A stretch of 27,050 bases of DNA. Source: a virus. Where the stretch lies: IMG/VR virus record IMGVR_UViG_3300020469_000214, positions 1 through 27,050 of that record. One strand, given 5' to 3'. Below, piece by piece: positions 7,142 to 13,632 of this stretch (the stretch's first letter is position 1; each line of letters starts with the position of its first letter). The position numbers and the translations under genes were made by a program. The notes below the pieces were generated by a model. It searched no databases. It saw only the letters and a program-made list of their open reading frames with translations, and was not told the origin of the DNA.

Positions 7142-7537
7142 TTAAGTTGTTTTATCAAATCGGACCTTATTGTCGCGAATGTCAACGTGCGTGAACGTGT
7201 TGTATTTTCCAAGGCCGCCAAAATATAAAATTTTGCGATCAATTAATTCGTTGATTAAATTATAAAATTCCAACGGGTGTTTGGATTGGGCCACAATGTC
7301 CGCAGCTTTGCCAATTTTATGTTGTGAGTTTTTGGCGCCTTTTACGTGATTGTCATTGTATTCGGCGCAACGAAAACCGGAATTTATTTTGATTGGTTCG
7401 CCTATATAATCACGCAAAATTTGTAATTGTTCGGCTAATTTAGAAATATTATTTTTTACGTTTGCAGTCATTTTACATTCGCAGTCTTTTAAATTTCCTT
7501 TGCATTGAAATTCGGAAATATTAAAATTTTTAGTCAT
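7142..7537 (-). CDS. Endolysin-type peptidase M15A family, 131 aa
   Basis: This is a zinc D,D-peptidase-type enzyme predicted to cut peptidoglycan cross-links for lysis. The M15 metal ligands are visible: His73 and Asp80 in SQHKIGKAADIV, and His117 with Asp119 in FTHVDIR. The substrate-side INSGFRCAEYN is also typical. No signal peptide is seen, which fits release through the neighbouring holin. The length is usual for phage M15A enzymes. The start overlaps the stop of the small membrane gene (ATGACTAA) and the holin begins 2 bp after its stop, so the three genes form a compact lysis cassette. Confidence 0.9.
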   Translation of the reverse strand: MTKNFNISEFQCKGNLKDCECKMTANVKNNISKLAEQLQILRDYIGEPIKINSGFRCAEYNDNHVKGAKNSQHKIGKAADIVAQSKHPLEFYNLINELIDRKILYFGGLGKYNTFTHVDIRDNKVRFDKTT

Positions 7538-7691
7538 TCTCTTTGCCTTTGTTTTTGTTTAGATAATACCAACGTTGTGCGGTATAACCAACAGAAATCA
7601 ACAATAAAATAATTTTTAAAATTTCATCAACCGCCGTAAATGAAACAACAAAAGAGAAAGTATTCAATAAATATAGTTTTAAATCATTCAT
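7530..7691 (-). CDS. Small membrane protein, 53 aa, lysis cassette
   Basis: I chose ATG at 7689-7691 (MNDLKLYLLNTFSFVVSFT) because it directly follows the TAA of the tail completion gene; a longer in-frame version would overlap that gene. It has one or two hydrophobic segments (about residues 8-22 and 27-42, EILKIILLLISVGYTAQRWY) and a Lys-rich end (NKNKGKEND). It overlaps the M15 peptidase start, so a holin-accessory or second holin role is plausible by context. Confidence 0.78.
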   Translation of the reverse strand: MNDLKLYLLNTFSFVVSFTAVDEILKIILLLISVGYTAQRWYYLNKNKGKEND

Positions 7692-7692
7692 T

Positions 7693-8130
7693 TTAAATTT
7701 GTTCAATCTTATTTGACAATTCAATGATTGCACGAAAATACGTAAAATCCGAAAAATCATCTTCAAAATATTTTGTTCCCTCGTTTACGCTTGTATAAAC
7801 GCGAAAACCGTCACTTACTAAATCAATATAATTTGCGGACCTGGTTCGCAATTGCTGCAAACATTGATTGACCATTAAATTGCAATCTAATTCGCCGCCG
7901 TCATTATTTGAAAACCGCGTAATGCATTCAATCCGCGTGATTGTTTCGGTTATGAATGACGATTGATTTTGGTCCGTTTCGTCACTTGAAACCGAATAAA
8001 CCCGAATTAAGGGATAAACGGCGTTTGTTGGTATTCTATTATAAACCAAAACCGTCGCGCCGTCAATTGTCACGTTCCCGGTCAATTTTGTAATGATTCC
8101 TTTGCGCACGAAATGAATTGCTTCCTTCAT
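7693..8130 (-). CDS. Tail completion / terminator protein (DUF3168-like), 145 aa
   Basis: This protein likely caps the tail tube at the head-proximal end. It starts MKEAIHFVRKGIITKLTGN, followed by a V-x-x-x-P-x-x-x-x-Y-P-L-I-R-V-Y segment typical of DUF3168-type proteins, then a central strand-rich region (ITRIECITRF) and a helix with LMVNQCLQQLR. Length and order after the HK97-gp10-like gene match siphovirus connector clusters. Its ATG overlaps the preceding stop (TAATG). Confidence 0.82.
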   Translation of the reverse strand: MKEAIHFVRKGIITKLTGNVTIDGATVLVYNRIPTNAVYPLIRVYSVSSDETDQNQSSFITETITRIECITRFSNNDGGELDCNLMVNQCLQQLRTRSANYIDLVSDGFRVYTSVNEGTKYFEDDFSDFTYFRAIIELSNKIEQI

Positions 8131-8567
8131 TAATTTATTGCTTTGTTAATTTGACCGGTCAACCGATTCAATAAGTTTTTAAAACCAACGCGCGCCGAAC
8201 TGAAAAAAAACGGACGCGGCGGCAAATTCACCTTTCGGCCGGTTTTGCCTCTGAATTGTTCGGCATAACTTGGCGGAATCCCCAAACGCAACATATCGTC
8301 TAAATCAACGTCGTCACCGGTGCCAAATTCAACATAAGGCGAATATTTTGCATTGGCGACAATGTTTATAGTTTTGCCGCTTTTTTGTGCGCTGATTGAT
8401 TGGCGGAGAGTACCTTTATCAACCGGCGCCGCACGTTTTGCAAGTCTGACAATTTCCAGGCCGGTTTTTCCTAATTCATTTGAAACCTTTTGAGATTGAA
8501 ACGCGCGTAATTTATCTAACTTTTTGTTAAGTTTTGACAAATCGGATTGATTTATTTTTATATTCAT
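8130..8567 (-). CDS. HK97 gp10-like neck/tail protein, 145 aa
   Basis: This is a head-tail joining protein of the HK97-gp10/minor tail type. Key signatures are the N-terminal amphipathic helices, AKRAAPVDKGTLRQSISA (the V-D-T/K-G-x-L-R-x-S motif), then NAKYSPYVEFGTG and a C-terminal LPPRPFFFSSARVGF (P-x-R-P-F/W). All occur in the usual order and spacing. It overlaps the next gene by one base and follows the head-tail adaptor without a gap. Confidence 0.9.
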   Translation of the reverse strand: MNIKINQSDLSKLNKKLDKLRAFQSQKVSNELGKTGLEIVRLAKRAAPVDKGTLRQSISAQKSGKTINIVANAKYSPYVEFGTGDDVDLDDMLRLGIPPSYAEQFRGKTGRKVNLPPRPFFFSSARVGFKNLLNRLTGQINKAIN

Positions 8568-8894
8568 TTAGGTTGATTTTGTTGCTAAAAGTTTAGTATA
8601 AAAATCCAAATCAAATTCAAATTTGTCGTTTATCCTATATTTTTGAGTTTCGCCTTCTAACGTAAACACGTCGCCCAATTGAATTAAATCCGCGGTCTTT
8701 TTACGAATTGTTAATTCAATGTCGATGTCTTGTTGCCTTTTGCCGAATTTGTCCTTTATTTCGCCTTTTAATTGCGTTAAATTACACCAAACCGTTGCAA
8801 TGGTTGACAGCGTTGAATTAAAACCACCAAAACCGTCCGCAACCTTTGAGAAACGTTTTATTGTTATTTTAGAATCTAATTTTCCGGCTTGCAT
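8568..8894 (-). CDS. Head-tail adaptor (SPP1 gp16-like), 108 aa
   Basis: This small beta-barrel stopper/adaptor links connector and tail. It begins MQAGKLDSKITIKRFSKVAD with the hallmark M-x-x-G-x-L-x-x-x-I-x-I order, then an aromatic-containing VWCNLTQLKG segment, then a C-terminal KYRINDKFEFDLDFYTKLLA. Length is normal for the family. The ATG overlaps the previous stop by one base (TAATG). Confidence 0.85.
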   Translation of the reverse strand: MQAGKLDSKITIKRFSKVADGFGGFNSTLSTIATVWCNLTQLKGEIKDKFGKRQQDIDIELTIRKKTADLIQLGDVFTLEGETQKYRINDKFEFDLDFYTKLLATKST

Positions 8895-9406
8895 TAAACA
8901 AACATTGATTTAAATGACGTTAATATTTTTTTTGTATTTGTTGGAATTTCATTTAAGTTTGCGCCCGTGACAAAATCCGCGCGGTTGTCGTAATATGTTG
9001 AAATCAATTGCAACATTGCTTGTTTTATTAATGAATTGTTGATCCCGGTTGTCACATAGGTAATTAAAACGCGTTCGGCCGGTCCTTGGTCCAATTCAAT
9101 TGTTTCATTGTCCAAACCTAAAATCTCGAAATCTGTTGTTGCCGTTCCTTTAATTGTGATTTGTGAAATGCTCGCAATCGGTCCAAATGGCAAATCAAAA
9201 ATTCCGTTTGTTTCGTCTAAATAATAACTCCTATTTTTGGCGACAATATCGCGCGAAATATAATTTTCGGACCAAATCCGCGCTTGTGTGATCATTTCAG
9301 AAATCAACGTATCATCGGCGGTTGTGTCAATCCGAACGTAATCTTTGACGTTTTGAGTTGTCAATAATTCCGAACCGGTTGTTGTATTAATTTTAATTTG
9401 TCGCAT
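8894..9406 (-). CDS. Head-tail connector (gp6-like), 170 aa
   Basis: This is a ring-forming connector protein that sits under the portal. Gp6-like features include LTTQNVKDYVRIDTTADDTL (the V-K-x-x-L/V-R-I-D/x-x-x-x-D-D motif), ISEMITQARIWSENYISRDI, a strand-rich middle, and a C-terminal helix KQAMLQLISTYYDNRADF. Its start overlaps the end of the 68-aa gene by 14 bp. Family assignment is strong. Confidence 0.9.
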   Translation of the reverse strand: MRQIKINTTTGSELLTTQNVKDYVRIDTTADDTLISEMITQARIWSENYISRDIVAKNRSYYLDETNGIFDLPFGPIASISQITIKGTATTDFEILGLDNETIELDQGPAERVLITYVTTGINNSLIKQAMLQLISTYYDNRADFVTGANLNEIPTNTKKILTSFKSMFV

Positions 9407-9599
9407 TGTCTTTTGTTTCCTTGGATTCGATTTTCAATTCCTTTGTTTCAATTTTGGCCTTGCTTTGCTTTTTATTTATTGGCGAAGCGTAACCCCTGGA
9501 AATCCAAATTGTTGCAATATGGTCCGGCAAATCAATTTTGTCGCCGTTTTCGTATCGTTTGCCGTCCCTTAAAATTGATGTTTTGATTTTTAATTCCAT
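9393..9599 (-). CDS. Small lysine-rich protein, 68 aa
   Basis: I chose ATG at 9597-9599 (MELKIKTSILRDGKRYENGD) because the longer in-frame version would run back through the terminator at 9622-9651. The first 40 residues look like a small beta fold (ENGDKIDLPDHIATIWISRG, then YASPI), resembling short phage proteins found next to connectors; the rest is a Lys/Glu-rich charged tail. It overlaps the connector start, so the two are probably co-translated. Function is unknown. Confidence 0.75.
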   Translation of the reverse strand: MELKIKTSILRDGKRYENGDKIDLPDHIATIWISRGYASPINKKQSKAKIETKELKIESKETKDNATN

Positions 9600-9600
9600 T

Positions 9601-9625
9601 ATATAATATTTTTGTAAAGATAAAA
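9601..9625 (-). promoter_or_regulatory. Promoter-like motif at start of connector operon
   Basis: The minus strand carries TATCTTTACAAAAATATTATAT directly before the 9599 ATG and after the terminator hairpin. It shares the TTTACAAAAAT core with motifs at 3051-3070, 12772-12790, 15902-15923 and 17754-17780. Since it follows a terminator, the connector operon needs a start nearby. Confidence 0.4.
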
Positions 9626-9651
9626 AAAAAGCGCCACATAAATTGTGACGC
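9622..9651 (-). terminator. Intrinsic terminator after PD-(D/E)XK nuclease gene
   Basis: The minus strand folds as GCGTCAC/GTGGCGC (7 bp, one G-U) with a 7-nt loop and nine T's. It lies 32 bp after the nuclease stop. Confidence 0.85.
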
Positions 9652-9682
9652 CTTTTCCGAATGAAAACAATATGAAAAAACA

Positions 9683-10045
9683 TTAAAGTAGCGCAAAGTT
9701 ATTAAAATTTTTTGAATATTTTTCCATACCAAGTGTAAACGATTTTAAAATGCCGTCGTTTTTTATTATAAAAAAACCATTTCGTTGTTTTGAAAATATT
9801 GCAAAAAATTGAACGTCAGATGTTGAATACAAATTGCCGTTTCGATCACTTAAAATAATTCGTTTTCGCGTTCGGTTTGATTCGTCAATTGCTTTGATTT
9901 GTACTTTTGACAATCCGTTCGGCGTGTCAATAATACAATCATAAACCGAAGTGTGAAGCAAAGGAAAAGAAACCAAAAGATTGTTTTTCATCGCCTCAAC
10001 GGCGAAAAGGTATTCCGCGAAACAACCGAAACGACTTGCATCCAT
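9683..10045 (-). CDS. PD-(D/E)XK endonuclease-like protein, 120 aa
   Basis: This is a small nuclease-fold protein of the kind seen in I-SspI-like and resolvase-like PD-(D/E)XK families. The N-terminal helix carries Gly-x-x-Ala-Glu (FGCFAEYLFAVEAM), the catalytic core is VYDCIIDTPNG then KVQIKA (Asp in YDCIID, and Gln-x-Lys), followed by a strand-rich half with DVQFFAIFS. The key D...QxK arrangement is intact. The gene lies between major capsid and connector genes and has a terminator on both sides (10057-10085 and 9622-9651), so it behaves as a separate unit. It could be a free-standing homing-type nuclease, a resolvase or an exclusion factor; I cannot choose. Confidence 0.75.
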   Translation of the reverse strand: MDASRFGCFAEYLFAVEAMKNNLLVSFPLLHTSVYDCIIDTPNGLSKVQIKAIDESNRTRKRIILSDRNGNLYSTSDVQFFAIFSKQRNGFFIIKNDGILKSFTLGMEKYSKNFNNFALL

Positions 10046-10056
10046 TTTATAAAGTT

Positions 10057-10085
10057 AAAAAAAAAGCGCTTAAATTAATAAGCGC
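10057..10085 (-). terminator. Intrinsic terminator after small-ORF cassette
   Basis: The minus strand has a perfect 7-bp stem GCGCTTA/TAAGCGC, a 6-nt loop and nine T's, 26 bp after the stop of the small membrane gene. Confidence 0.88.
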
Positions 10086-10111
10086 CTTTTCAAACTAACC
10101 AATAAATAAAA

Positions 10112-10300
10112 CTAATCACCGTTGTAAAGGGCCAACGATAAACCCAAAAAGAAAAGGAACAACGTTCCAATAATATCGTTATAAAGAAACATTTGACGCG
10201 TTGCAAACACGAAAAATAAAATTGTTAAAACAAAGTTAATAAAATTGTTATAATTGGTCTGCATAAAAACATTGATTGCAACAATAATATTTGTCTTCAT
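10112..10300 (-). CDS. Small two-segment membrane protein, up to 62 aa
   Basis: The hydrophobic ORF has two membrane segments (FINFVLTILFFVFATRQMFL and IIGTLFLFFLGLSLALY) and ends NGD. The ATG at 10298-10300 gives 62 aa but overlaps the zinc-finger ORF by 53 bp; an internal ATG at 10262-10264 (MQTNYNNF) gives 50 aa with a 17-bp overlap and is equally possible. It is the last gene of the four-ORF cassette, with a terminator after it. No family recognised; an envelope-targeted accessory role (for example exclusion) is only a guess. Confidence 0.65.
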   Translation of the reverse strand: MKTNIIVAINVFMQTNYNNFINFVLTILFFVFATRQMFLYNDIIGTLFLFFLGLSLALYNGD

Positions 10301-10373
10301 TTATTGGCGCCTGACAAACCCGGCATTCAAATTCGGGTTCGTCGCCAGGAAAATAATCTAAACCCCAAGCCAT
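10248..10373 (-). CDS. Small zinc-ribbon-like protein, 41 aa
   Basis: The ORF runs from ATG at 10371-10373 (MAWGLDYFPGDEPEF) to TAA at 10248-10250. It has two cysteine pairs, Cys17-x-x-Cys20 (CRVC) and Cys32-x-x-Cys35 (CNQC, preceded by Cys31), the layout of a small treble-clef or zinc-ribbon. Its start overlaps the end of the 52-aa ORF by 16 bp and its end overlaps the membrane ORF, suggesting translational coupling. Role unknown; DNA, RNA or protein binding are all possible. Confidence 0.65.
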   Translation of the reverse strand: MAWGLDYFPGDEPEFECRVCQAPINEDKYYCCNQCFYADQL

Positions 10374-10516
10374 GACGCAATATTTAAAGGTTTTAAAATC
10401 TTATTGAAAAATTTATTGAATTTCGTTTGTGATTCAAAATTTTCTATTTCTTTTTTTGTGTACACATTGACGCGTTTTCCGTCGTGTATTATAGTCAATC
10501 CGGTTGTTGTTTTCAT
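10358..10516 (-). CDS. Small protein, 52 aa
   Basis: The ORF runs from ATG at 10514-10516 (MKTTTGLTIIHDGKRVNVYT) to TAG at 10358-10360. It has a short beta hairpin-like N-terminus, then a Lys-rich amphipathic helix (KKEIENFESQTKFNKFF). I recognise no family. It overlaps the zinc-ribbon ORF in another frame, and codon use is coherent with neighbours. Confidence 0.6.
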   Translation of the reverse strand: MKTTTGLTIIHDGKRVNVYTKKEIENFESQTKFNKFFNKILKPLNIASWLGV

Positions 10517-10561
10517 TTGTCTAAAATTGTGGCCGAGTTGCCCCGGCCGGTTAATGTTTTT

Positions 10562-10708
10562 TTATTTACAAAGAAATTGAATTAATAATGTTCTTAATTC
10601 GTCTTTGCTTAATGACATTAAATAGTCAGTTGTGCCTTCTGAATCCGTCATGTTTCTTTGTACTGATTTTACAATTTGTTCTTTGGATATTTTATTAAAT
10701 GTTTTCAT
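10562..10708 (-). CDS. Small protein, 48 aa, first gene of cassette
   Basis: The ORF runs from ATG at 10706-10708 (MKTFNKISKEQIVKSVQRNM) to TAA at 10562-10564, and ends in a helical LMSLSKDELRTLLIQFLCK. It is predicted to be all-helical and charged. A good TATATTTG promoter box lies 32 bp upstream. No function assigned. Confidence 0.65.
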   Translation of the reverse strand: MKTFNKISKEQIVKSVQRNMTDSEGTTDYLMSLSKDELRTLLIQFLCK

Positions 10709-10739
10709 AATTGTTTTATTTTATTGTTTTTGTTCCCTA

Positions 10740-10747
10740 CAAATATA
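10740..10747 (-). promoter_or_regulatory. Promoter -7 box of the small-ORF cassette
   Basis: The minus strand reads TATATTTG, an exact TAnnTTTG match, 32 bp before the first ATG of the cassette and downstream of the capsid-gene terminator. The 130 bp around it hold no gene. A -33 TTTG is not clear. Confidence 0.5.
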
Positions 10748-10846
10748 TAACACTTTTTATAATTAAAAAAATATTTTCACTTTTTTTTGAAAGTTTTTTT
10801 TGTTTTTTTTGTTTCTTATCTGTTGAGCGCCATAAAATAAAAGCAT

Positions 10847-10877
10847 AAAAAAAAGGCCCGGAATAAATCCAGGCCCT
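10847..10877 (-). terminator. Intrinsic terminator after major capsid gene
   Basis: The minus strand folds as GGCCTGGA/TCCGGGCC (8 bp, one G-U, extendable by two pairs) with a 5-nt loop and eight T's. It is 25 bp after the capsid stop. Confidence 0.88.
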
Positions 10878-10901
10878 TTTAATTGATTGATTTGCGTAAA
10901 A

Positions 10902-12074
10902 TTACGGCGTTTCCAATGCAGCTTTTGCAGTTGCAAAACTACCTTTTACAAACGCATTAGGCAAATAATTTGTAAGTGCAATCCTTTCAGAAACGCGGAC
11001 CGTTACAAAACCGTCACGGACGTTTGTTCCGTCTTCCTTAAAGAATTCAACATTGATTCCGTCACGGACCCAAAGTTGCGTCCCAACGCCAAAGTTTCCA
11101 ATTAAGAAATTTCCGGCGCTAATTGCGCTATTTAAAACAACCTTCACGCCCATGAAAACGGGTTGAAGACCGCTATAAACTTGGTCTTTTAAATAATTGT
11201 TTTGCGTATCTTTTAACAATAGTATTTTGTGAAAATCTGTTGGATTTAACAAAATTGTATCGGCGTTGTAATTTGCCAATGCTAATTGATTTAAAGACGC
11301 AACAATCACGTCAAATTCGTTTGCATTGTCAACGGCGTCGGCTAATGATCCGGCGGCGAATACAGTTGCAGAATTTTCAATACCGCCCAAAGTGTTACCA
11401 CTTAAAACGTGAGCATCTTCAACGTCCAACAATTTTTCGGGCGCACGGCTTGACAAATATGACGTCAATTGTGCGGTGTCGGCCAACATTTCCTCGGAAA
11501 TTCGGAAATAAGTTCCAATTTTCTTTACATTGGCGTCCGTCGCAGTCATGTCAAAATCGGATTGCGTAAACGTCGCGCCTTCGGCTGTAATGTCGGCGCC
11601 GTTGCTGTATCCACTTTCTTTAACATAGCGAACAACGTCCGATGTTGTTGAACCTTGGGCCAATAATTCGCGAATGTGCTGCGGTCTTGTTGGATCAAAT
11701 TTATATCCAGGAACGCGATCCGCTGCAATAACTGAACCGGTGAAATCGGCGCCGGTGGTCATATCCGCTTTAATTTCAAACGCTGCGCTTCTGGAATGGC
11801 CTTTTGTCAATTTTTCAATTGCGCCATTTTCAAAGGCTTCATTTAAAGCGCCTTTAAACGTCATTCGTTTTTTAGCGCTGAATTGCTTTTTGTTTGCAAC
11901 TTCAATCGCGTCCAAACGCTCATTTAATTTTGTTGCCATTTCGGTAACTTCATTTTTTACAATGTCATTAGCTTTCAATACAACAGTTTCAACCACCTCG
12001 TGATTGGATTTTTCGATTTTTGAATCAATGGCCGTGTTAAATTGGTCCAATTGATTTTTGATATTTTCTTCCAT
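10902..12074 (-). CDS. Major capsid protein, HK97 fold, 390 aa
   Basis: This is the main shell protein. Residues 1-70 are a charged coiled-coil delta/scaffold domain (MEENIKNQLDQFNTAIDSKI onward), expected to be cut off by the protease encoded just upstream. The shell domain follows, with TTGADFTGSVIAADRVPGY, IRELLAQGSTTSDVVRYVKE, KIGTYFRISEEMLAD (the classic R/F-x-x-S-E/D-E-M-L-x-D segment), and a C-terminal WVRDGINVEFFKEDGTNVRD then VTVRVSERIALTNYLPNAFV. Length and order (portal, protease, capsid) are canonical for HK97-type heads. A strong terminator follows. Confidence 0.95.
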   Translation of the reverse strand: MEENIKNQLDQFNTAIDSKIEKSNHEVVETVVLKANDIVKNEVTEMATKLNERLDAIEVANKKQFSAKKRMTFKGALNEAFENGAIEKLTKGHSRSAAFEIKADMTTGADFTGSVIAADRVPGYKFDPTRPQHIRELLAQGSTTSDVVRYVKESGYSNGADITAEGATFTQSDFDMTATDANVKKIGTYFRISEEMLADTAQLTSYLSSRAPEKLLDVEDAHVLSGNTLGGIENSATVFAAGSLADAVDNANEFDVIVASLNQLALANYNADTILLNPTDFHKILLLKDTQNNYLKDQVYSGLQPVFMGVKVVLNSAISAGNFLIGNFGVGTQLWVRDGINVEFFKEDGTNVRDGFVTVRVSERIALTNYLPNAFVKGSFATAKAALETP

Positions 12075-12077
12075 TTT

Positions 12078-12767
12078 TTATTTTTTTATGGAGTTAATAA
12101 TATAATTTAAGATTTCGGAATCATTGTTTTTTGCTTCAACATTCGGCAAAGTGATTTCATCAACCGGCTTTGTGAATTCAACAAATAATGATTTTAGTTT
12201 TAATAATTCCGCTTCGATTGCAAATCCCATTTCGTCGGAAATTGAACCCTTGCGAATTAGTTTACATAAATTGTCGTATCTCTTTGACAATTTATTGACG
12301 TCAATATTTCCTTTAACGTCTAAAATTTTTGCTTGATCATTAGCGGCTAAAGTAACGGCGCTAACTTCATACAATTTAACCTCTGTAATTTCGCGGTAAT
12401 TGTCTTTATTTTGTTTTTGAATTGGCATAATACCGACAGAATTTTCGGTAATGACGCCGGTTTTCATTAATTCAACAACGTCCATTCCCAATTGTGTTTT
12501 GGCAATTTCTGCGGTGAATACCAAACCCTTATCGTCTTCATATAATTCAACCATTTTTCCAATCGGTTGATTCATGTCGTGTTGATATAAGTATTTGACG
12601 CGGTCGCCATTTTCGGCGATTGTCTTTTTATATGCACCTTTCATAATTACGTCATTGTCGGAATCTTTGTTTCCGAAATAACTTCCATAACCTTTAATTA
12701 TTCCGGCCTTTTCGTCGGCATCAATTAATTCACCAACGGGCGCCGCTTTATATAGAATCGTGTTCAT
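12078..12767 (-). CDS. Prohead maturation protease, HK97 U35 type, 229 aa
   Basis: This serine protease cleaves the capsid delta domain during head maturation. The start region ends in GIIKGYGSYFGNKDSDNDVI; the catalytic His is His63 in YLYQHDMNQPIG and the Ser is Ser110 in GVITENSVGIMPI, followed by EVKLYEVSAVTLAAN, all typical for the family. The C-terminal 75 residues are helical and probably interact with the scaffold. It is 3 bp from the capsid gene. A promoter-like motif sits just before the ATG. Confidence 0.93.
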   Translation of the reverse strand: MNTILYKAAPVGELIDADEKAGIIKGYGSYFGNKDSDNDVIMKGAYKKTIAENGDRVKYLYQHDMNQPIGKMVELYEDDKGLVFTAEIAKTQLGMDVVELMKTGVITENSVGIMPIQKQNKDNYREITEVKLYEVSAVTLAANDQAKILDVKGNIDVNKLSKRYDNLCKLIRKGSISDEMGFAIEAELLKLKSLFVEFTKPVDEITLPNVEAKNNDSEILNYIINSIKK

Positions 12768-12771
12768 AAGA

Positions 12772-12790
12772 AAATTTTTGTAAATATACG
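12772..12790 (-). promoter_or_regulatory. Promoter-like motif upstream of prohead protease
   Basis: The minus strand reads CGTATATTTACAAAAATTT, almost identical to the motif at 3051-3070. It lies 5-23 bp before the ATG, in the short gap after the head morphogenesis gene. Confidence 0.45.
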
Positions 12791-12794
12791 ATTT

Positions 12795-13631
12795 TTAAAA
12801 ATTAGTAAATCCGCCGGCGGCAACGCCTAAACCAACGTTTTGAATTTCCTCAATGGTTTGCGCCCCTTCTTTTGGAATGTGAGCAATTGAACAACGGCAA
12901 TTAATTACTTCACTTGCCGGAGCGCTTGGATCGCCCGGAAACATCATTTGCGAACCACCAACCAAAAACGCCGCGTTTTGATCAACAATTTGTCCGTCCG
13001 CGTCTGAATGCGTATCGCGGACCCTATCGTCAAAACTTGCGATCCATTCCTTTTGTAATTGATCGCCCGGAAAAATAGTTGTTGCGGCCGCTGATGTCGC
13101 AAAATTAGCCGCCGCAGTTGCTTCGGTGCGGACCAATCGTTCGGCCTGGAATTGTGAATATCTGTTGAATTGGTTGCGTAATATACGCCCCTTTTCAATG
13201 GCGCCCAATGTCATAAATTCGGGGTCCGACATCAACCGTTGTGTTATTTTAATAAGCGTTTGTTTTGCAGTACCGGCGACCAACGAAACGCGTTGCGAAC
13301 CGACAGCGACGCCCAACGCTGCAAACCGTGCGGCCCAAATATCATTTAAATTTGTTGTATCAATTTTTTTTGTTAAATAGTTTTCAAAAGTTTTTGCGTA
13401 CCAATTAGCAAATCGGATTCCAATTTGTGTGTATAAATCGGAATAAATTTTCAACAATGGTTTGTTGTCAAATAAGTTTTGGAAATTGGTTTGACCGTCC
13501 GCAATAAACGATTCAATGCCTTTGTTGTATTCGCTTTTATAAAAACGCTTAACAATTGCAATTTGTTTTTTTTCGGAAATGTCCAATTGCTTTTCGAAAT
13601 CCGTTTGCCATTTGTCGCGATCTAACTTCAA
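12795..13631 (-). CDS. Head morphogenesis protein (SPP1 gp7 / Mu F-like), 278 aa
   Basis: This minor head protein associates with the portal. The C-terminal domain has the family signature DDRVRDTHSDADGQIV (R-x-T/D-H-x-x-x-D/G), followed by MMFPGDPSAPASEVINCRCS (N-C-R-C). The N-terminal 130 residues are helical. There is no ATG before about residue 133, and a TAA lies four codons upstream of TTG at 13629-13631, so the best start is TTG (MKLDRDKWQTDFEK), one base after the portal stop. This suggests translation coupled to the portal gene. Confidence 0.88.
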   Translation of the reverse strand: MKLDRDKWQTDFEKQLDISEKKQIAIVKRFYKSEYNKGIESFIADGQTNFQNLFDNKPLLKIYSDLYTQIGIRFANWYAKTFENYLTKKIDTTNLNDIWAARFAALGVAVGSQRVSLVAGTAKQTLIKITQRLMSDPEFMTLGAIEKGRILRNQFNRYSQFQAERLVRTEATAAANFATSAAATTIFPGDQLQKEWIASFDDRVRDTHSDADGQIVDQNAAFLVGGSQMMFPGDPSAPASEVINCRCSIAHIPKEGAQTIEEIQNVGLGVAAGGFTNF

Positions 13632-13632
13632 C

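Noticed and set aside
9532-9732. Minus-strand frame of 66 aa overlapping the nuclease end and the 68-aa gene
   Set aside because: It runs through a terminator hairpin and overlaps two better genes; the translation is low-complexity.
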